Shown: in pieces, positions 36,173-44,756 of the stretch
Layout: every line of letters begins with the position of its first letter
How positions within the stretch are numbered: the first letter of the stretch is position 1
Source of the DNA: Desulfarculaceae bacterium
GTDB lineage: Bacteria; Desulfobacterota; Desulfarculia; Desulfarculales; Desulfarculaceae
DNA: 64,000 nucleotides
Direction: 5' to 3'
Assembly: GCA_020444545.1 (NCBI GenBank)
Contig: JAHLKT010000004.1
Location: 248,001 to 312,000, forward strand
Program-made: the position numbers and the translations under genes
Notes under the pieces: generated by a model
Database searches by the model: none
What the model was told of the DNA's origin: nothing
The model's input: the letters and a program-made list of their open reading frames with translations, nothing else

Positions 36173-37557
36173 GCCTGCCCCTCCGCGGCCAGGCGCAGAG
36201 CGGCGATGCCCTGCCCCGCCTTGTGGCAAATCTCCTCGTACTCCATGGCCGGGTCGCTGTCGGCCACGATGCCCGCGCCCACCTGCAACACGAAGCGGCC
36301 CTCCTGGAACTGGATGGTGCGGATGCCGATGCAGGTGTCCATGTATTGCCCCGGCCCGAAGCAGCCCACCGCCCCGCCGTAGGGGCCCCGGGCCACACCC
36401 TCCAGCTCGTTGATGATCTCCATGGCCCGCACCTTGGGCGCGCCGGACAGGGTGCCCGCCGGGAAGGAAGCCCTAAAGGCGTCCCACACCTTGAGCTCCG
36501 GGTCCACCTCGCCCTCCACCTGGGAAACGATGTGCATCACGTGGCTGTAGCGCTCCACGGTCATGTAGGGCTCCACCTCCACCGTGCCGTAGCGGCTCAC
36601 CCGGCCGGCGTCGTTGCGGGCCAGGTCCACCAGCATCACGTGCTCGGCCCGCTCCTTGGGCGAGGCCATCATCTCCTGCTCCAGGGCGCGGTCCTGGGCC
36701 GGGTCGGCCGAGCGGCCCCGGGTGCCGGCGATGGGCCGGAGCATGACCCGGCCGTTCTCCACCTTGACCAGGGTCTCGGGCGAGGAGCCCACCAAATGGA
36801 AGTCCGGGAACTTGAGAAAGAACATGTAGGGCGAGGGGCTCTTTACGCGCAACCAGCGGTACACGGCCAGGGGGTCCAGGTCCGTGGTGCCGGTGAATCG
36901 GGCCGAGGGCACTACCTGGAAGATGTCACCGGCCATGATGTATTCCTTGGCCTTTTCCACCGCGGCCATGAAGGGCTCAGCCTCGGGCGGGGTCACCTCC
37001 ACGCTGCCCGGCTCGGTGGACAGGCGCGCCGCCCGGTGCAGGCCCTCGTTGATCTCGCCCAGCATGGCCTTGCCCGCGTCATCGCTCTCGGCCAGGGCCA
37101 CCAGGGTCAGCTTGCGCTGGAGGTGGTCGAAGATGGCGAAGCGGGAGGGGAAGCAGAGCCGGGCCACGGGCAGATGGTGGGGCGCGATGGGGGGCAGCTT
37201 TTCCACCAGGCGAACCGCCTCGTAGCCCACATAGCCCATGAGCGAACCCACGAAGGGCAGCGGAGGCAGGCCCTCGCAGGCCAGCTCGTCCATCACCCCC
37301 TGGGCCACGTCGAAGAACTCGGACGCCGGGTGCTCCGCGATCTGGCCGCCGTGGTCCACCACCACGGTGTCCGGCTCCAGACGCAGGCTGGTTACCGGGT
37401 CCCAGGCCACGATGGAGTAGCGGCCCACGTTCTCCACCCCCTCCGCGCTCTCGAACAGGAAGGAGTTGTCTTCCCCGGAGCAGAGCTTCACATAGGCCGA
37501 GACCGGCGTGTCGGCATCGGCCAGCAGTTCGCGCGTATAGGCTTTCAGCATTGCCAT
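36169..37557 (-). CDS. trpE: anthranilate synthase component I
   Basis: A 462-residue chorismate-utilising enzyme making anthranilate. FLFESAEGVENVGRYS near residue 40 matches the tryptophan feedback-site motif. The catalytic part shows GDIFQVVPSARF, PIAGTRGRSADPAQD, DLARNDAGRVS and SFPAGTLSGAPKVRAME. ATG 37557 has GGGGA upstream; ATG 37551 is the alternative. It leads an eight-gene unit that also makes chorismate, so its leader controls the common pathway too. Confidence 0.95.
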   Translation of the reverse strand: MAMLKAYTRELLADADTPVSAYVKLCSGEDNSFLFESAEGVENVGRYSIVAWDPVTSLRLEPDTVVVDHGGQIAEHPASEFFDVAQGVMDELACEGLPPLPFVGSLMGYVGYEAVRLVEKLPPIAPHHLPVARLCFPSRFAIFDHLQRKLTLVALAESDDAGKAMLGEINEGLHRAARLSTEPGSVEVTPPEAEPFMAAVEKAKEYIMAGDIFQVVPSARFTGTTDLDPLAVYRWLRVKSPSPYMFFLKFPDFHLVGSSPETLVKVENGRVMLRPIAGTRGRSADPAQDRALEQEMMASPKERAEHVMLVDLARNDAGRVSRYGTVEVEPYMTVERYSHVMHIVSQVEGEVDPELKVWDAFRASFPAGTLSGAPKVRAMEIINELEGVARGPYGGAVGCFGPGQYMDTCIGIRTIQFQEGRFVLQVGAGIVADSDPAMEYEEICHKAGQGIAALRLAAEGQA

Positions 37558-37579
37558 GGCGTCCCCTTGCCCGCCGACC

Positions 37580-37614
37580 AAAGAAAAAGCCCACCGTCTG
37601 AGTGACGGTGGGCT
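37580..37614 (-). terminator. trpE-unit attenuator terminator
   Basis: On the minus strand AGCCCACCGTC (37614-37604) pairs with GACGGTGGGCT (37598-37588) over 11 bp with loop ACTCA, followed by TTTTCTTT. Segment GACGGTGCGCT in the leader ORF (37672-37662) can pair with the first arm at 10 of 11 positions, forming the antiterminator. Confidence 0.9.
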
Positions 37615-37638
37615 CTAAGTCTTGGTCGGGGGTTGGTT

Positions 37639-37779
37639 CTAGTCGGTCACATCCCCGGTGGAGCGCACCGTCAGCGGTGGACGCCACCAATAAAACCAGA
37701 GGCCAAACACGGGCACACCAGCGCCAGCCGCCTGGGGGCAGAGGCCGGAGTTGCTCGGGTTTTGGCTGCGGTCAGTCAT
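37639..37779 (-). CDS. trpE-unit leader peptide (46 aa)
   Basis: An ORF from ATG 37779 to TAG 37639 (46 residues) with Trp at 28, 31 and 32 in LWFYWWRPPLT, plus Phe 25, 29 and Tyr 30. GGAGA lies about 12 bases before the ATG; an internal GTG at 37710 would give a 23-residue version with all Trp codons. The codons after the Trp pair (37684-37675) pair with 37672-37663 in a protector hairpin. Between this leader's promoter and the next gene (37835-37879) nothing further was recognised. Confidence 0.85.
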   Translation of the reverse strand: MTDRSQNPSNSGLCPQAAGAGVPVFGLWFYWWRPPLTVRSTGDVTD

Positions 37780-37780
37780 T

Positions 37781-37790
37781 TTGTATACAA
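37781..37790. promoter_or_regulatory. TTGTATACAA palindrome at the trpE-unit leader
   Basis: Identical to the 10-mer at 26116-26125. Here it lies between the GGAG site and the leader ATG, shortly after the expected transcription start. Candidate operator or translational element shared by the two trp units and absent from the Phe/Tyr unit. Confidence 0.45.
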
Positions 37791-37806
37791 TCTCCAATTC
37801 CTGCTC

Positions 37807-37834
37807 AGTATGACCCTGGGCGGAATTTTGTCAA
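37807..37834 (-). promoter_or_regulatory. promoter of the trpE unit
   Basis: -35 TTGACA (37834-37829, perfect) and -10 CATACT (37812-37807, 4 of 6) with a 16-bp spacer. Transcription would start near 37800, about 20 bases before the leader ATG. Confidence 0.65.
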
Positions 37835-37879
37835 GCCCCTTTTTTAGCAGCCAATTTATTAGTGCGTTATTACAGGCAG

Positions 37880-38503
37880 TTAATAGCGTTCGCTGGCGTC
37901 GGCCTTATTGGAATAGCCCCGCTTCTCCCAGTAGCCCTTCACCGGCTTGGCCAAAACTTCGATGCGGGTGATCCACTTGGCCCACTTGTAGCCCAGCTTG
38001 CCCGGCGCCACCAGTTGGAAGGGCCAGCCCCGGGTGGCGTCCAACTCCAGGCCGTTGATGCGGTAGCCCAACAAGATTTTGTCGCCGCTCAGATACTTGA
38101 GCGGCAGGCCGGTGGAGTAACCCTCCACCGAGTGGAACATCACAAAGGCGGCCTCGGGTTTGACCCCGGCCAAGGCCAGCAGCTCACGGATGCGCGGCCC
38201 CTGGTAGAGCAAGGTCTCGGTCCAGCCCTCCACGCAGGGCATGAGCACCACTTCCTTGACCGAAGGCAGAGCGGTCACCTGCTGATAGGTGAGCGACTGG
38301 GGCCGCTCCACCAGGCCGTCGATCTTGAGGCGGTAGGCCTTGCGGTCCACCTTTTGGGGCCCGCGAATGGAATTGTCGTACTCGCGGTGATAGGGGCTCA
38401 GCTTCTTGCCCTGAAAGGTCTTTATCTCCTGCCCGGCCAAAGCCGCCGGGGCCAGGCCCAGGGCCAAGATCAAAACCGCTATGCTGAAAACGCGCATGGA
38501 CAT
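37880..38503 (-). CDS. small sulfite-oxidase-fold molybdopterin protein, Sec-type signal
   Basis: A 207-residue exported protein with the oxidoreductase molybdopterin-binding (sulfite oxidase/MsrP) fold. The molybdenum-ligating cysteine lies in VVLMPCVEGWTETLLYQG, and LDATRGWPFQLVAPGKLGYKWAKWI resembles the conserved cofactor-pocket segment. A signal peptide (RVFSIAVLILALGLAPAALA, cleavage ~23) is clear but has no twin-arginine motif, and a TAG stop lies 10 codons upstream, so none was missed. This is unusual for a molybdoenzyme, the more so next to tatBC. Substrate and partner are unknown. Confidence 0.82.
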   Translation of the reverse strand: MSMRVFSIAVLILALGLAPAALAGQEIKTFQGKKLSPYHREYDNSIRGPQKVDRKAYRLKIDGLVERPQSLTYQQVTALPSVKEVVLMPCVEGWTETLLYQGPRIRELLALAGVKPEAAFVMFHSVEGYSTGLPLKYLSGDKILLGYRINGLELDATRGWPFQLVAPGKLGYKWAKWITRIEVLAKPVKGYWEKRGYSNKADASERY

Positions 38504-38579
38504 ACCTCTCCCCGCAAAGCCCCTCTCAAGCTAAAGGCTACGCCGGAAGTGGGATTGAAACAAGCCGCTGGGGAAAGGC

Positions 38580-39440
38580 CTAGTGCTCGTCCTCGTGCTC
38601 ACCCTCTTCGTCGCCGCCTTCGAGCTCGGCTTCTTCCGCCGCCTGACGCTCGGCTTTCTTCTTTTCGGTGGCCATGACCATCCAGATGGATATCTCGTAA
38701 AGAAGGATGAGCGGGACGGCCATCATGCACTGGGTGACCACGTCGGGCGGGGTGAACATGGCCCCGGCGACGAACATGATGAGGATGGCGTACTTGCGGT
38801 TCTTCTTGAGGCCCTTGCTGCTCACCACACCGATGCGGCCCAGAAACACCAGCACCAGGGGCATCTCGAAGATGACCCCGAAGGCGAACAGCAGAGTGGA
38901 GCTGAAGGAGAGGTAGGACTTCAGGCTGAGCATGGGCACGATGTCGTCGGTGGCGAAGCTCATGAAGAACTGGAAGGCGTAGGGGAAGACCATGGTGTAG
39001 CAGAACACCGCCCCCACAATGAACAGCACCGAGGAAACCGTCACAAAGGGCCACACCGCCTTGCGCTCGTGATCGTAGAGGCCCGGGGCGATGAAGCGCC
39101 AGAATTGATAGAAGATAAAGGGCGATGCCGCCACGATGGCCGCCAGCAGGGCGATTTTCAGATAGGTAAAAAAGGCCTCTGCCGGGGCGGTGTAGATCAG
39201 CTTGGCGTCCGGGGGCATGGCCGCCTTGAGCGGACGGGCCAGCCCTTGGTACAGCTCTTCCTTGAAGAAATAGGTGCACAGGAAGCACACCCCCACCGCG
39301 ATGGCCGAACGCACCAGGCGGGAGCGCAGCTCTTCCAGATGGCCCAGGAAAGGCATGCGCGAGGCTTCGTCGTCCTCGTGCTCCTCCGGTTCGGCCTCGT
39401 ATTGATCCTCGGCCTCTGGCGGTCGGTCCTGGTCAGACAT
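38580..39440 (-). CDS. tatC: Sec-independent protein translocase TatC
   Basis: A 286-residue six-helix core of the twin-arginine translocase, which receives RR-signal precursors. PFLGHLEELRSRLVRS before helix 1 is the family signature, and the conserved FxxxE-type loops follow (SPFIFYQFWRFIAPGLYDHER). Both ends carry long acidic extensions (EAEPEEHEDDE; EGGDEEGEHEDEH), longer than in most TatC. It starts directly after the tatB stop codon. Confidence 0.95.
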   Translation of the reverse strand: MSDQDRPPEAEDQYEAEPEEHEDDEASRMPFLGHLEELRSRLVRSAIAVGVCFLCTYFFKEELYQGLARPLKAAMPPDAKLIYTAPAEAFFTYLKIALLAAIVAASPFIFYQFWRFIAPGLYDHERKAVWPFVTVSSVLFIVGAVFCYTMVFPYAFQFFMSFATDDIVPMLSLKSYLSFSSTLLFAFGVIFEMPLVLVFLGRIGVVSSKGLKKNRKYAILIMFVAGAMFTPPDVVTQCMMAVPLILLYEISIWMVMATEKKKAERQAAEEAELEGGDEEGEHEDEH

Positions 39441-39896
39441 CTAGGATTCTTTGCGCTCGGGAGGGGCTGGGCTGGGGGTAACGTCGATGACCGGGGCGTC
39501 CTCGGCAGCCGCTTCGGCTTCGGGCGGCTTCTGGGCCACCTCCACGGAGGCCTCCTTGTCGGCCTCGCCGGGCTTGCCCTGGATCTCGTCCATGAGGGCG
39601 TGGCGGCCCGAGAGGTCCAGCTTGGGCTCCTTGGGCTCCACCAGGGGGTTGACCTCCTCCAGCATCTTCTTGGGGTTAACCTCGTCCAAGGTGTCGCGGA
39701 AGGATTTGTTCAGACCCTTGATATCCTGATAGGTCTGGTTGTCGGCGAATTCATCTTTGATCTCATCGGCCGCTTTGCGGAACTGACTGAGACCTTTGCC
39801 CAAGCTTTTGGCCATATCCGGCAGTTTCTTGGGCCCCACCACGATCAGGGCCACCACCAAGATGATGAGCAGCTCGGGCATGCCGATACCAAACAT
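39441..39896 (-). CDS. tatB: twin-arginine translocase subunit TatB
   Basis: A 151-residue protein with an N-terminal membrane helix (MFGIGMPELLIILVVALIVVG is interrupted here as MFGIGMPELLIILVV), the hinge GPKKLP, an amphipathic helix (DMAKSLGKGLSQFRKAADEI) and a variable acidic/proline-rich tail. The Glu in the helix (PELL) and length favour TatB over TatA. No separate tatA is in the window; TatB may act with a TatA encoded elsewhere. Confidence 0.9.
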   Translation of the reverse strand: MFGIGMPELLIILVVALIVVGPKKLPDMAKSLGKGLSQFRKAADEIKDEFADNQTYQDIKGLNKSFRDTLDEVNPKKMLEEVNPLVEPKEPKLDLSGRHALMDEIQGKPGEADKEASVEVAQKPPEAEAAAEDAPVIDVTPSPAPPERKES

Positions 39897-39925
39897 GCGC
39901 TACCTCCCAGGAATACTGCCGAAGT

Positions 39926-41785
39926 CTACTTTGGGCCTTGGGTAGTGTCAAGGGCGGCCAAGAACTCGGCCAATCGGGCGGCGGTGTTCTGGTCCAGCCC
40001 GCCCCGCTGGGCCAGCTCCCCTGCCCGGGCCTTCTTGAGCGCGGCCAGGGAGCCGAAGGCCTTGAGCAAGGCTGTTTTCTTCTTGGGGCCGATGCCCGGC
40101 ACCTCTTCCAAGATGCTTTTGGTGAGCGCCTTCTTGCGCAGCAGGCGGTGATAAGTGATGGCAAAGCGGTGAGCCTCGTCCCTGAGGCGCATCAACAAGA
40201 GCAGGGCCGGATCGCCTTCGTGCAGGTTGAGCGGGTTCTTGCGCCCCGGGGTGTAGATGCGGTCCGGCTCGCCGGGGGCGCGGCCCTTGGCAATGGAGGC
40301 CAAGGCGGGGCGCTGGGCAAAGGGCAGCGCCTCCACCGCGCTCACCGCCATGGAGAGCTGGCCCTTGCCGCCGTCCAGGAGCAGCAGGTCCGGAGGCGGG
40401 TCGTCGCCGCCCAGGCGCCGGGCCAAGACATGGGCCATGGCCGCGTAGTCGTCGCCCCCGCCCTCGCCGCCCAAGACCTTGTAGCGGCGGTAATGCCCTT
40501 TGTCCAGCTCACCGCCGGCCATGGCCACCAGGCCGGCCACGGTGAGGCTGCCGCCCAGATGGGAGATGTCCAGGCACTCCATGGCGTGCGGGAGTTGGGC
40601 CAGGCCCAGCTTCTTCCCCAGGCGCTCCAGGGCCGGACCCGGGCCGGGCTGGTCGTGGCGGGCCTGGGCCGCGTTGAGCACGGCCAGTTCAAGGAGCTTT
40701 TTCTTTTCTCCCCGCTGGGGAAGGCGCAGCTCCACCTTGCGCCCGGCCTTTTCGCCCAGCACCTCGGCCACCAGGGAGGGCGCGGGCGGCATCTGCGAGA
40801 GCAGGATCAAGGGCGGCGGCGGGGAGGTGTCGTAGAGCATGACCAGGGCCTGGGCCATGGCCTCGTCCGGCGACAGGGCCGCGCGGCTGAGGTCGTGCAC
40901 CTTGCCGCCTTCCACCTGGCCCCCGCGCACCCGCACTTGGGCCAGGCGCATCCCCTCTTCCGTGGCGTGCAGGGCCAGCGCGTCCAGGTCTTCCTCGGCC
41001 GGGCCGGAGACCTGCTGCTTCTCCAAGGTGCGGGTCAGCGCCTGCCAGCGGTCGCGCAGGAGAGCCGCCTCCTCGAAGCGCTCGTTCTTGGCCGCGGCCT
41101 CCATCTCCCCTTGCAGCCGCTTGGCCAGGGCTTGCCCCTTGCCCGCGAAGAACTCCTCCAGCTCCTTGACCAGCAGGCCGTACTCCTTTGCGCTGATCTT
41201 GCCCGCGCAGGGCGCGAAGCAGCGGCCTGTCTCGTAGTCCAGGCAAGGACGGCCCCGGTTCTTGAGGGCCGCGTCCGAACAGCGGCGCAGGGGGAAGATG
41301 CGCTGCAAAAGGTACATGGTCTGGCGGGCCGCGCCCGCGCTCTGGAAAGGGCCGAAATACTTGGCCCCGTCGCCCAGCTTGGGACGGCGCACCAGGGACA
41401 AGCGGGGGAACTCGTGCTGCCGGGTGAGCCGGAAGTAGGGGTAGCTTTTGTCGTCGCGCAGGTCGGCGTTGTAGCGGGGGCGGTGCTTCTTGATGAGCGT
41501 GTTCTCCAGGAGAAGGGCTTCCTTCTCGCTGGAGGTGATCACGAAATCCACCGAGGCCACGTGGCTGACCATGATGGCCACCTTGGTGGCGTACCAGTCA
41601 GGGCCCGAGAGCGGCCGGGTGTAGGAGGTGAGCCGGTTCTTGAGGCGCTTGGCCTTGCCCACGTAGATCACCCGGCCCCGCGCGTCCTTCATCAGGTACA
41701 CGCCCGGGTTCAGGGGCACGTGGGCCAGGGCCTGCTTTATGGCCTCCGCGCCACGGGGCTTATCTTTGGCTGGGCTCTCCGGCAA
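39926..41785 (-). CDS. uvrC: excinuclease ABC subunit C
   Basis: A 619-residue nucleotide-excision-repair nuclease making the 3' and 5' incisions. A GIY-YIG domain opens the protein (GVYLMKDARGRVIYVGKAKRL), four cysteines (CSDAALKNRGRPCLDY...CFAPC) and a UVR motif follow, then the RNase H-like second nuclease (ECLDISHLGGS) and C-terminal helix-hairpin-helix (LEEVPGIGPKKKTALLKAFG). The start is TTG 41785, with only CGGGA upstream. It lies one gene away from uvrB. Confidence 0.95.
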   Translation of the reverse strand: MPESPAKDKPRGAEAIKQALAHVPLNPGVYLMKDARGRVIYVGKAKRLKNRLTSYTRPLSGPDWYATKVAIMVSHVASVDFVITSSEKEALLLENTLIKKHRPRYNADLRDDKSYPYFRLTRQHEFPRLSLVRRPKLGDGAKYFGPFQSAGAARQTMYLLQRIFPLRRCSDAALKNRGRPCLDYETGRCFAPCAGKISAKEYGLLVKELEEFFAGKGQALAKRLQGEMEAAAKNERFEEAALLRDRWQALTRTLEKQQVSGPAEEDLDALALHATEEGMRLAQVRVRGGQVEGGKVHDLSRAALSPDEAMAQALVMLYDTSPPPPLILLSQMPPAPSLVAEVLGEKAGRKVELRLPQRGEKKKLLELAVLNAAQARHDQPGPGPALERLGKKLGLAQLPHAMECLDISHLGGSLTVAGLVAMAGGELDKGHYRRYKVLGGEGGGDDYAAMAHVLARRLGGDDPPPDLLLLDGGKGQLSMAVSAVEALPFAQRPALASIAKGRAPGEPDRIYTPGRKNPLNLHEGDPALLLLMRLRDEAHRFAITYHRLLRKKALTKSILEEVPGIGPKKKTALLKAFGSLAALKKARAGELAQRGGLDQNTAARLAEFLAALDTTQGPK

Positions 41786-41799
41786 GGCTTTCCCGCTGG

Positions 41800-42705
41800 T
41801 TACTTGACCTGTCTGTCCCGCACCGCCGCACCGTCCACAAAGCCTAGGATCAGGGCGTTGACCTCGGCCGCCTTCTCCAGCATGAGGAAGTGCCCCACCC
41901 CGCTGATGGTGTGGTAGCTCAGGTGGGGGAACAGGGCGCGCATCTGGGCCTCCCAGTCCGGGGGTAGGAACTGGCTGGGCACCGCGATGATCAGGGCGGG
42001 GATGCCCAGCGCCTTGCCGTCCCAGTTGGCCGGGTCCACGAAATGCTTCATGGAGCTACGTCCCACGTGCCAGGGCGTGGCCATGGCCTGATCCTTGATC
42101 CACTGGCGCAGGGCCGGGGGCGTGGCCGGGTCCTGCATGGCGTCAAAGAAGGGCCCCACTTTACTCTGGCCGTCCGGGCCCTGGAACTGGGCCGCAAAGG
42201 CCTGGGCCTGGGCGATCCACTGCTCGCGGGCCTTGGGGTCTTGGGGCGGCTGGCCCAGGGCTCCGTCCAGCGAGACCAACGCCCGCACCCGCGCCGGATG
42301 CTCCAGGGCGATGCGCCGGGCAAGAGCAGCGCCCATGCTGTGCCCTATGAGCACCGCGTTTTTAATCCCAGCCTTGTCCATCACCGCCAACACCGAACGG
42401 GCCAGGTATTCCTGGGTGTAGGCCACCTGAGGCGCGGCGCTCTTGCCGTGGCCGATCAGGTCCAGGGCGATGACCCGGTGCTTGGCGGCTAGGCCGGGAA
42501 CCATGTCCTTGTAGAACTGGTGGTTGCAGATCCAGCCATGGATGAGCACCAGGGCCGGCTGGCCCTTGCCCTGGTCGGTGTAGAAAACCTTGTGCCCGTC
42601 CAACTCGGCATATGCGCCCTGCCCAGCCAGGACCGGAACCGCCCCCAGGATGAGGGCCAACGCCAGGGCCAGGCCCAAGGCCCGCCGCATGATGCTACAT
42701 CGCAT
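41800..42705 (-). CDS. alpha/beta-fold hydrolase with signal peptide
   Basis: A 301-residue alpha/beta hydrolase. Signal peptide (RRALGLALALALILGAV) is followed by the oxyanion HGW motif (LVLIHGWICNHQFY) and the nucleophile elbow GHSMGAA; the late histidine lies in SGVGHFLML. ATG 42705 overlaps the uvrB stop (TAATG). It probably acts in the periplasm as an esterase or lipase-like enzyme. Its place between uvrB and uvrC seems to be operon packing rather than a repair role. Confidence 0.88.
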   Translation of the reverse strand: MRCSIMRRALGLALALALILGAVPVLAGQGAYAELDGHKVFYTDQGKGQPALVLIHGWICNHQFYKDMVPGLAAKHRVIALDLIGHGKSAAPQVAYTQEYLARSVLAVMDKAGIKNAVLIGHSMGAALARRIALEHPARVRALVSLDGALGQPPQDPKAREQWIAQAQAFAAQFQGPDGQSKVGPFFDAMQDPATPPALRQWIKDQAMATPWHVGRSSMKHFVDPANWDGKALGIPALIIAVPSQFLPPDWEAQMRALFPHLSYHTISGVGHFLMLEKAAEVNALILGFVDGAAVRDRQVK

Positions 42706-44753
42706 TATTCCAACCCCCTCCACTCAAGCTCCATGGCTTGCAGTTGCTTGATTTTGTCGCGGATGAGCGCCGCCTCCTCGAAGCGCAGGTCCTTGGCCAT
42801 CTGCTCCATCTCCTCGCGCAGCTCGGCGATGCGCCCGGGAATCTCCTCCAGCTCCCACTCCGGCTCCTCATCCACCAGCTCCACGGTGGAGTAGTCGGCC
42901 GCGATCTCGTGGGGCAGCATGGCTCCGATGGCCTTGATGATGCTCTTGGGCGTGATGTGGTGCTCGCGGTTGTACTCCTCCTGCACCGCGCGCCGCCGCT
43001 CGGTCTCCTCCATGGCCCGGGCCATGGAGTCGGTGATCTTGTCGGCGTAGAGCAGCACCCGGCCCTCCAGGTTGCGCGCCGCGCGGCCCGTGGTCTGGAT
43101 CAGGCTGCGGGTGGAGCGCAGGAAGCCCTCGCGGTCCGCGTCCAGGATGGCCACCAGGCTCACCTCGGGCAAATCCAGGCCCTCGCGCAAGAGGTTGATC
43201 CCCACCAAGACGTCGAACACACCCTTCCTGAGATCGCGGATGATCTCCACCCGCTCGATGGTGTCGATGTCGCTGTGCAGGTAGCGCACCTTGAGGCCCA
43301 TCTCGTCGAAGTACTCGGTGAGCTCCTCGGCCATGCGCTTGGTCAGGGTGGTCACCAGGGCGCGCTGGCCCTTGGCGGTTATCTCGCGCAGTTCGCCCAG
43401 GAGGTCGTCCACCTGGCCAGAGGCCGGGCGCACCTCGATTATGGGGTCCATGAGCCCGGTGGGGCGGATGATCTGCTCCACCACCACCCCGCCCGCCTTT
43501 TCCAACTCATAGTCCGCCGGGGTGGCCGAGACATAGACCACCTGGTCGGTGTGGGTCTGGAACTCGTCGAAGTTGAGCGGCCGGTTGTCCAGGGCGCTGG
43601 GCAAGCGAAAGCCGTACTCCACCAGGGTCTCCTTGCGGGAGCGGTCGCCGAAGTACATGCCCCGCACCTGGGGCATGGTAATGTGGCTCTCGTCAACGAT
43701 GAGCAGCCACTTCTGGGGAAAGTAGTCCAGCAGGGTGGGCGGGGCCTGGCCCGGCGCGCGGCCGGTGAGATGTCGCGAGTAGTTCTCGATGCCGTGGCAG
43801 AAGCCCAGCTCCTTCATCATCTCCAAATCGAACAGGGTGCGCTCCCGGATGCGCTGGGCCTCGATGAGCTTGTTGTTGGCCTCGAAATGGGCGGTGCGCT
43901 CGGCCAGCTCCCCGCGGATGGCGCTCATGGCCTGCACCCGGATGTTCTCGCTGGTCACGTAGTGGCTGGCCGGGAAAATCGTCACCCGAGGAGCCTTTTC
44001 CAGGGCCACCCCGCGTAGGGGGTCGATGAAGGCGATCTCCTCCACCTCGTCGCCGAAAAAGGAGATGCGCACCGCGCGCTCCTCCTCGTAGGCCGGGAAG
44101 ACCTCGATGGTGTCGCCGCGCACCCGGAAGGTGCCGCGATGGAAGGAGTACTCGTTGCGCTCGTAGAGCATCTCCACCAAGGTGCGCAGCACCTGGTCGC
44201 GGTCCGCCTCCTTGCCCTGCTCCAGATACACGATCATTCCCGCGTAGGCCTCGGGCGAGCCCAGGCCGTAGATGCAGGACACGCTGGCCACGATAATCAC
44301 GTCCTGGCGGGTGAGCAGGCTGTAGGTGGCCGCGTGGCGCATCTTGTCGATGCGCTCGTTGATGGACGAGTCTTTCTCGATGTAGGTGTCGCTGGCCGGA
44401 ATGTAGGCCTCGGGCTGGTAGTAGTCGTAGTAGGAGACGAAGTACTCCACCGCGTTGTGGGGGAACAGGGCCTTGAACTCGCCGTAGAGCTGGGCGGCCA
44501 GGGTCTTGTTGGGGGCCAGCACCAGGGTGGGCAGGCCCGCGTTGACCACCACGTTGGCCATGGTGAAGGTCTTGCCGGAGCCGGTGACCCCCAGGAGCAC
44601 CTGGTGCTCGATGCCCTCGGCCAGGCCCCGGCTCAGCTCGTCGATGGCCTTGGGCTGGTCGCCCTGGGGCGAGAACTCGCTGACCAGCTCGAATTTGGCC
44701 TCGCTGGGAGCGGTGCGCCACCAGTGGGAAGTATGGTCGATCTCGCGGGGCAC
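42705..44753 (-). CDS. uvrB: excinuclease ABC subunit B
   Basis: A 682-residue DNA-damage-verifying helicase-like protein. Walker [11 protein letters not shown], the beta-hairpin region ([20 protein letters not shown]), helicase motif VDESH, motif [11 protein letters not shown], and a C-terminal UVR coiled-coil ([18 protein letters not shown]) are in order. The start is GTG 44753 with GGGAG upstream, three bases after the previous stop. It works with UvrA (not in window) and UvrC. Confidence 0.96.
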   Translation of the reverse strand: MPREIDHTSHWWRTAPSEAKFELVSEFSPQGDQPKAIDELSRGLAEGIEHQVLLGVTGSGKTFTMANVVVNAGLPTLVLAPNKTLAAQLYGEFKALFPHNAVEYFVSYYDYYQPEAYIPASDTYIEKDSSINERIDKMRHAATYSLLTRQDVIIVASVSCIYGLGSPEAYAGMIVYLEQGKEADRDQVLRTLVEMLYERNEYSFHRGTFRVRGDTIEVFPAYEEERAVRISFFGDEVEEIAFIDPLRGVALEKAPRVTIFPASHYVTSENIRVQAMSAIRGELAERTAHFEANNKLIEAQRIRERTLFDLEMMKELGFCHGIENYSRHLTGRAPGQAPPTLLDYFPQKWLLIVDESHITMPQVRGMYFGDRSRKETLVEYGFRLPSALDNRPLNFDEFQTHTDQVVYVSATPADYELEKAGGVVVEQIIRPTGLMDPIIEVRPASGQVDDLLGELREITAKGQRALVTTLTKRMAEELTEYFDEMGLKVRYLHSDIDTIERVEIIRDLRKGVFDVLVGINLLREGLDLPEVSLVAILDADREGFLRSTRSLIQTTGRAARNLEGRVLLYADKITDSMARAMEETERRRAVQEEYNREHHITPKSIIKAIGAMLPHEIAADYSTVELVDEEPEWELEEIPGRIAELREEMEQMAKDLRFEEAALIRDKIKQLQAMELEWRGLE

Positions 44754-44756
44754 GGC

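Noticed and set aside
37639-37710. A 23-aa trpE leader starting at GTG 37710
   Set aside because: Kept only as an alternative: the in-frame ATG 37779 has GGAG upstream and no stop intervenes, so the 46-aa form is better supported.
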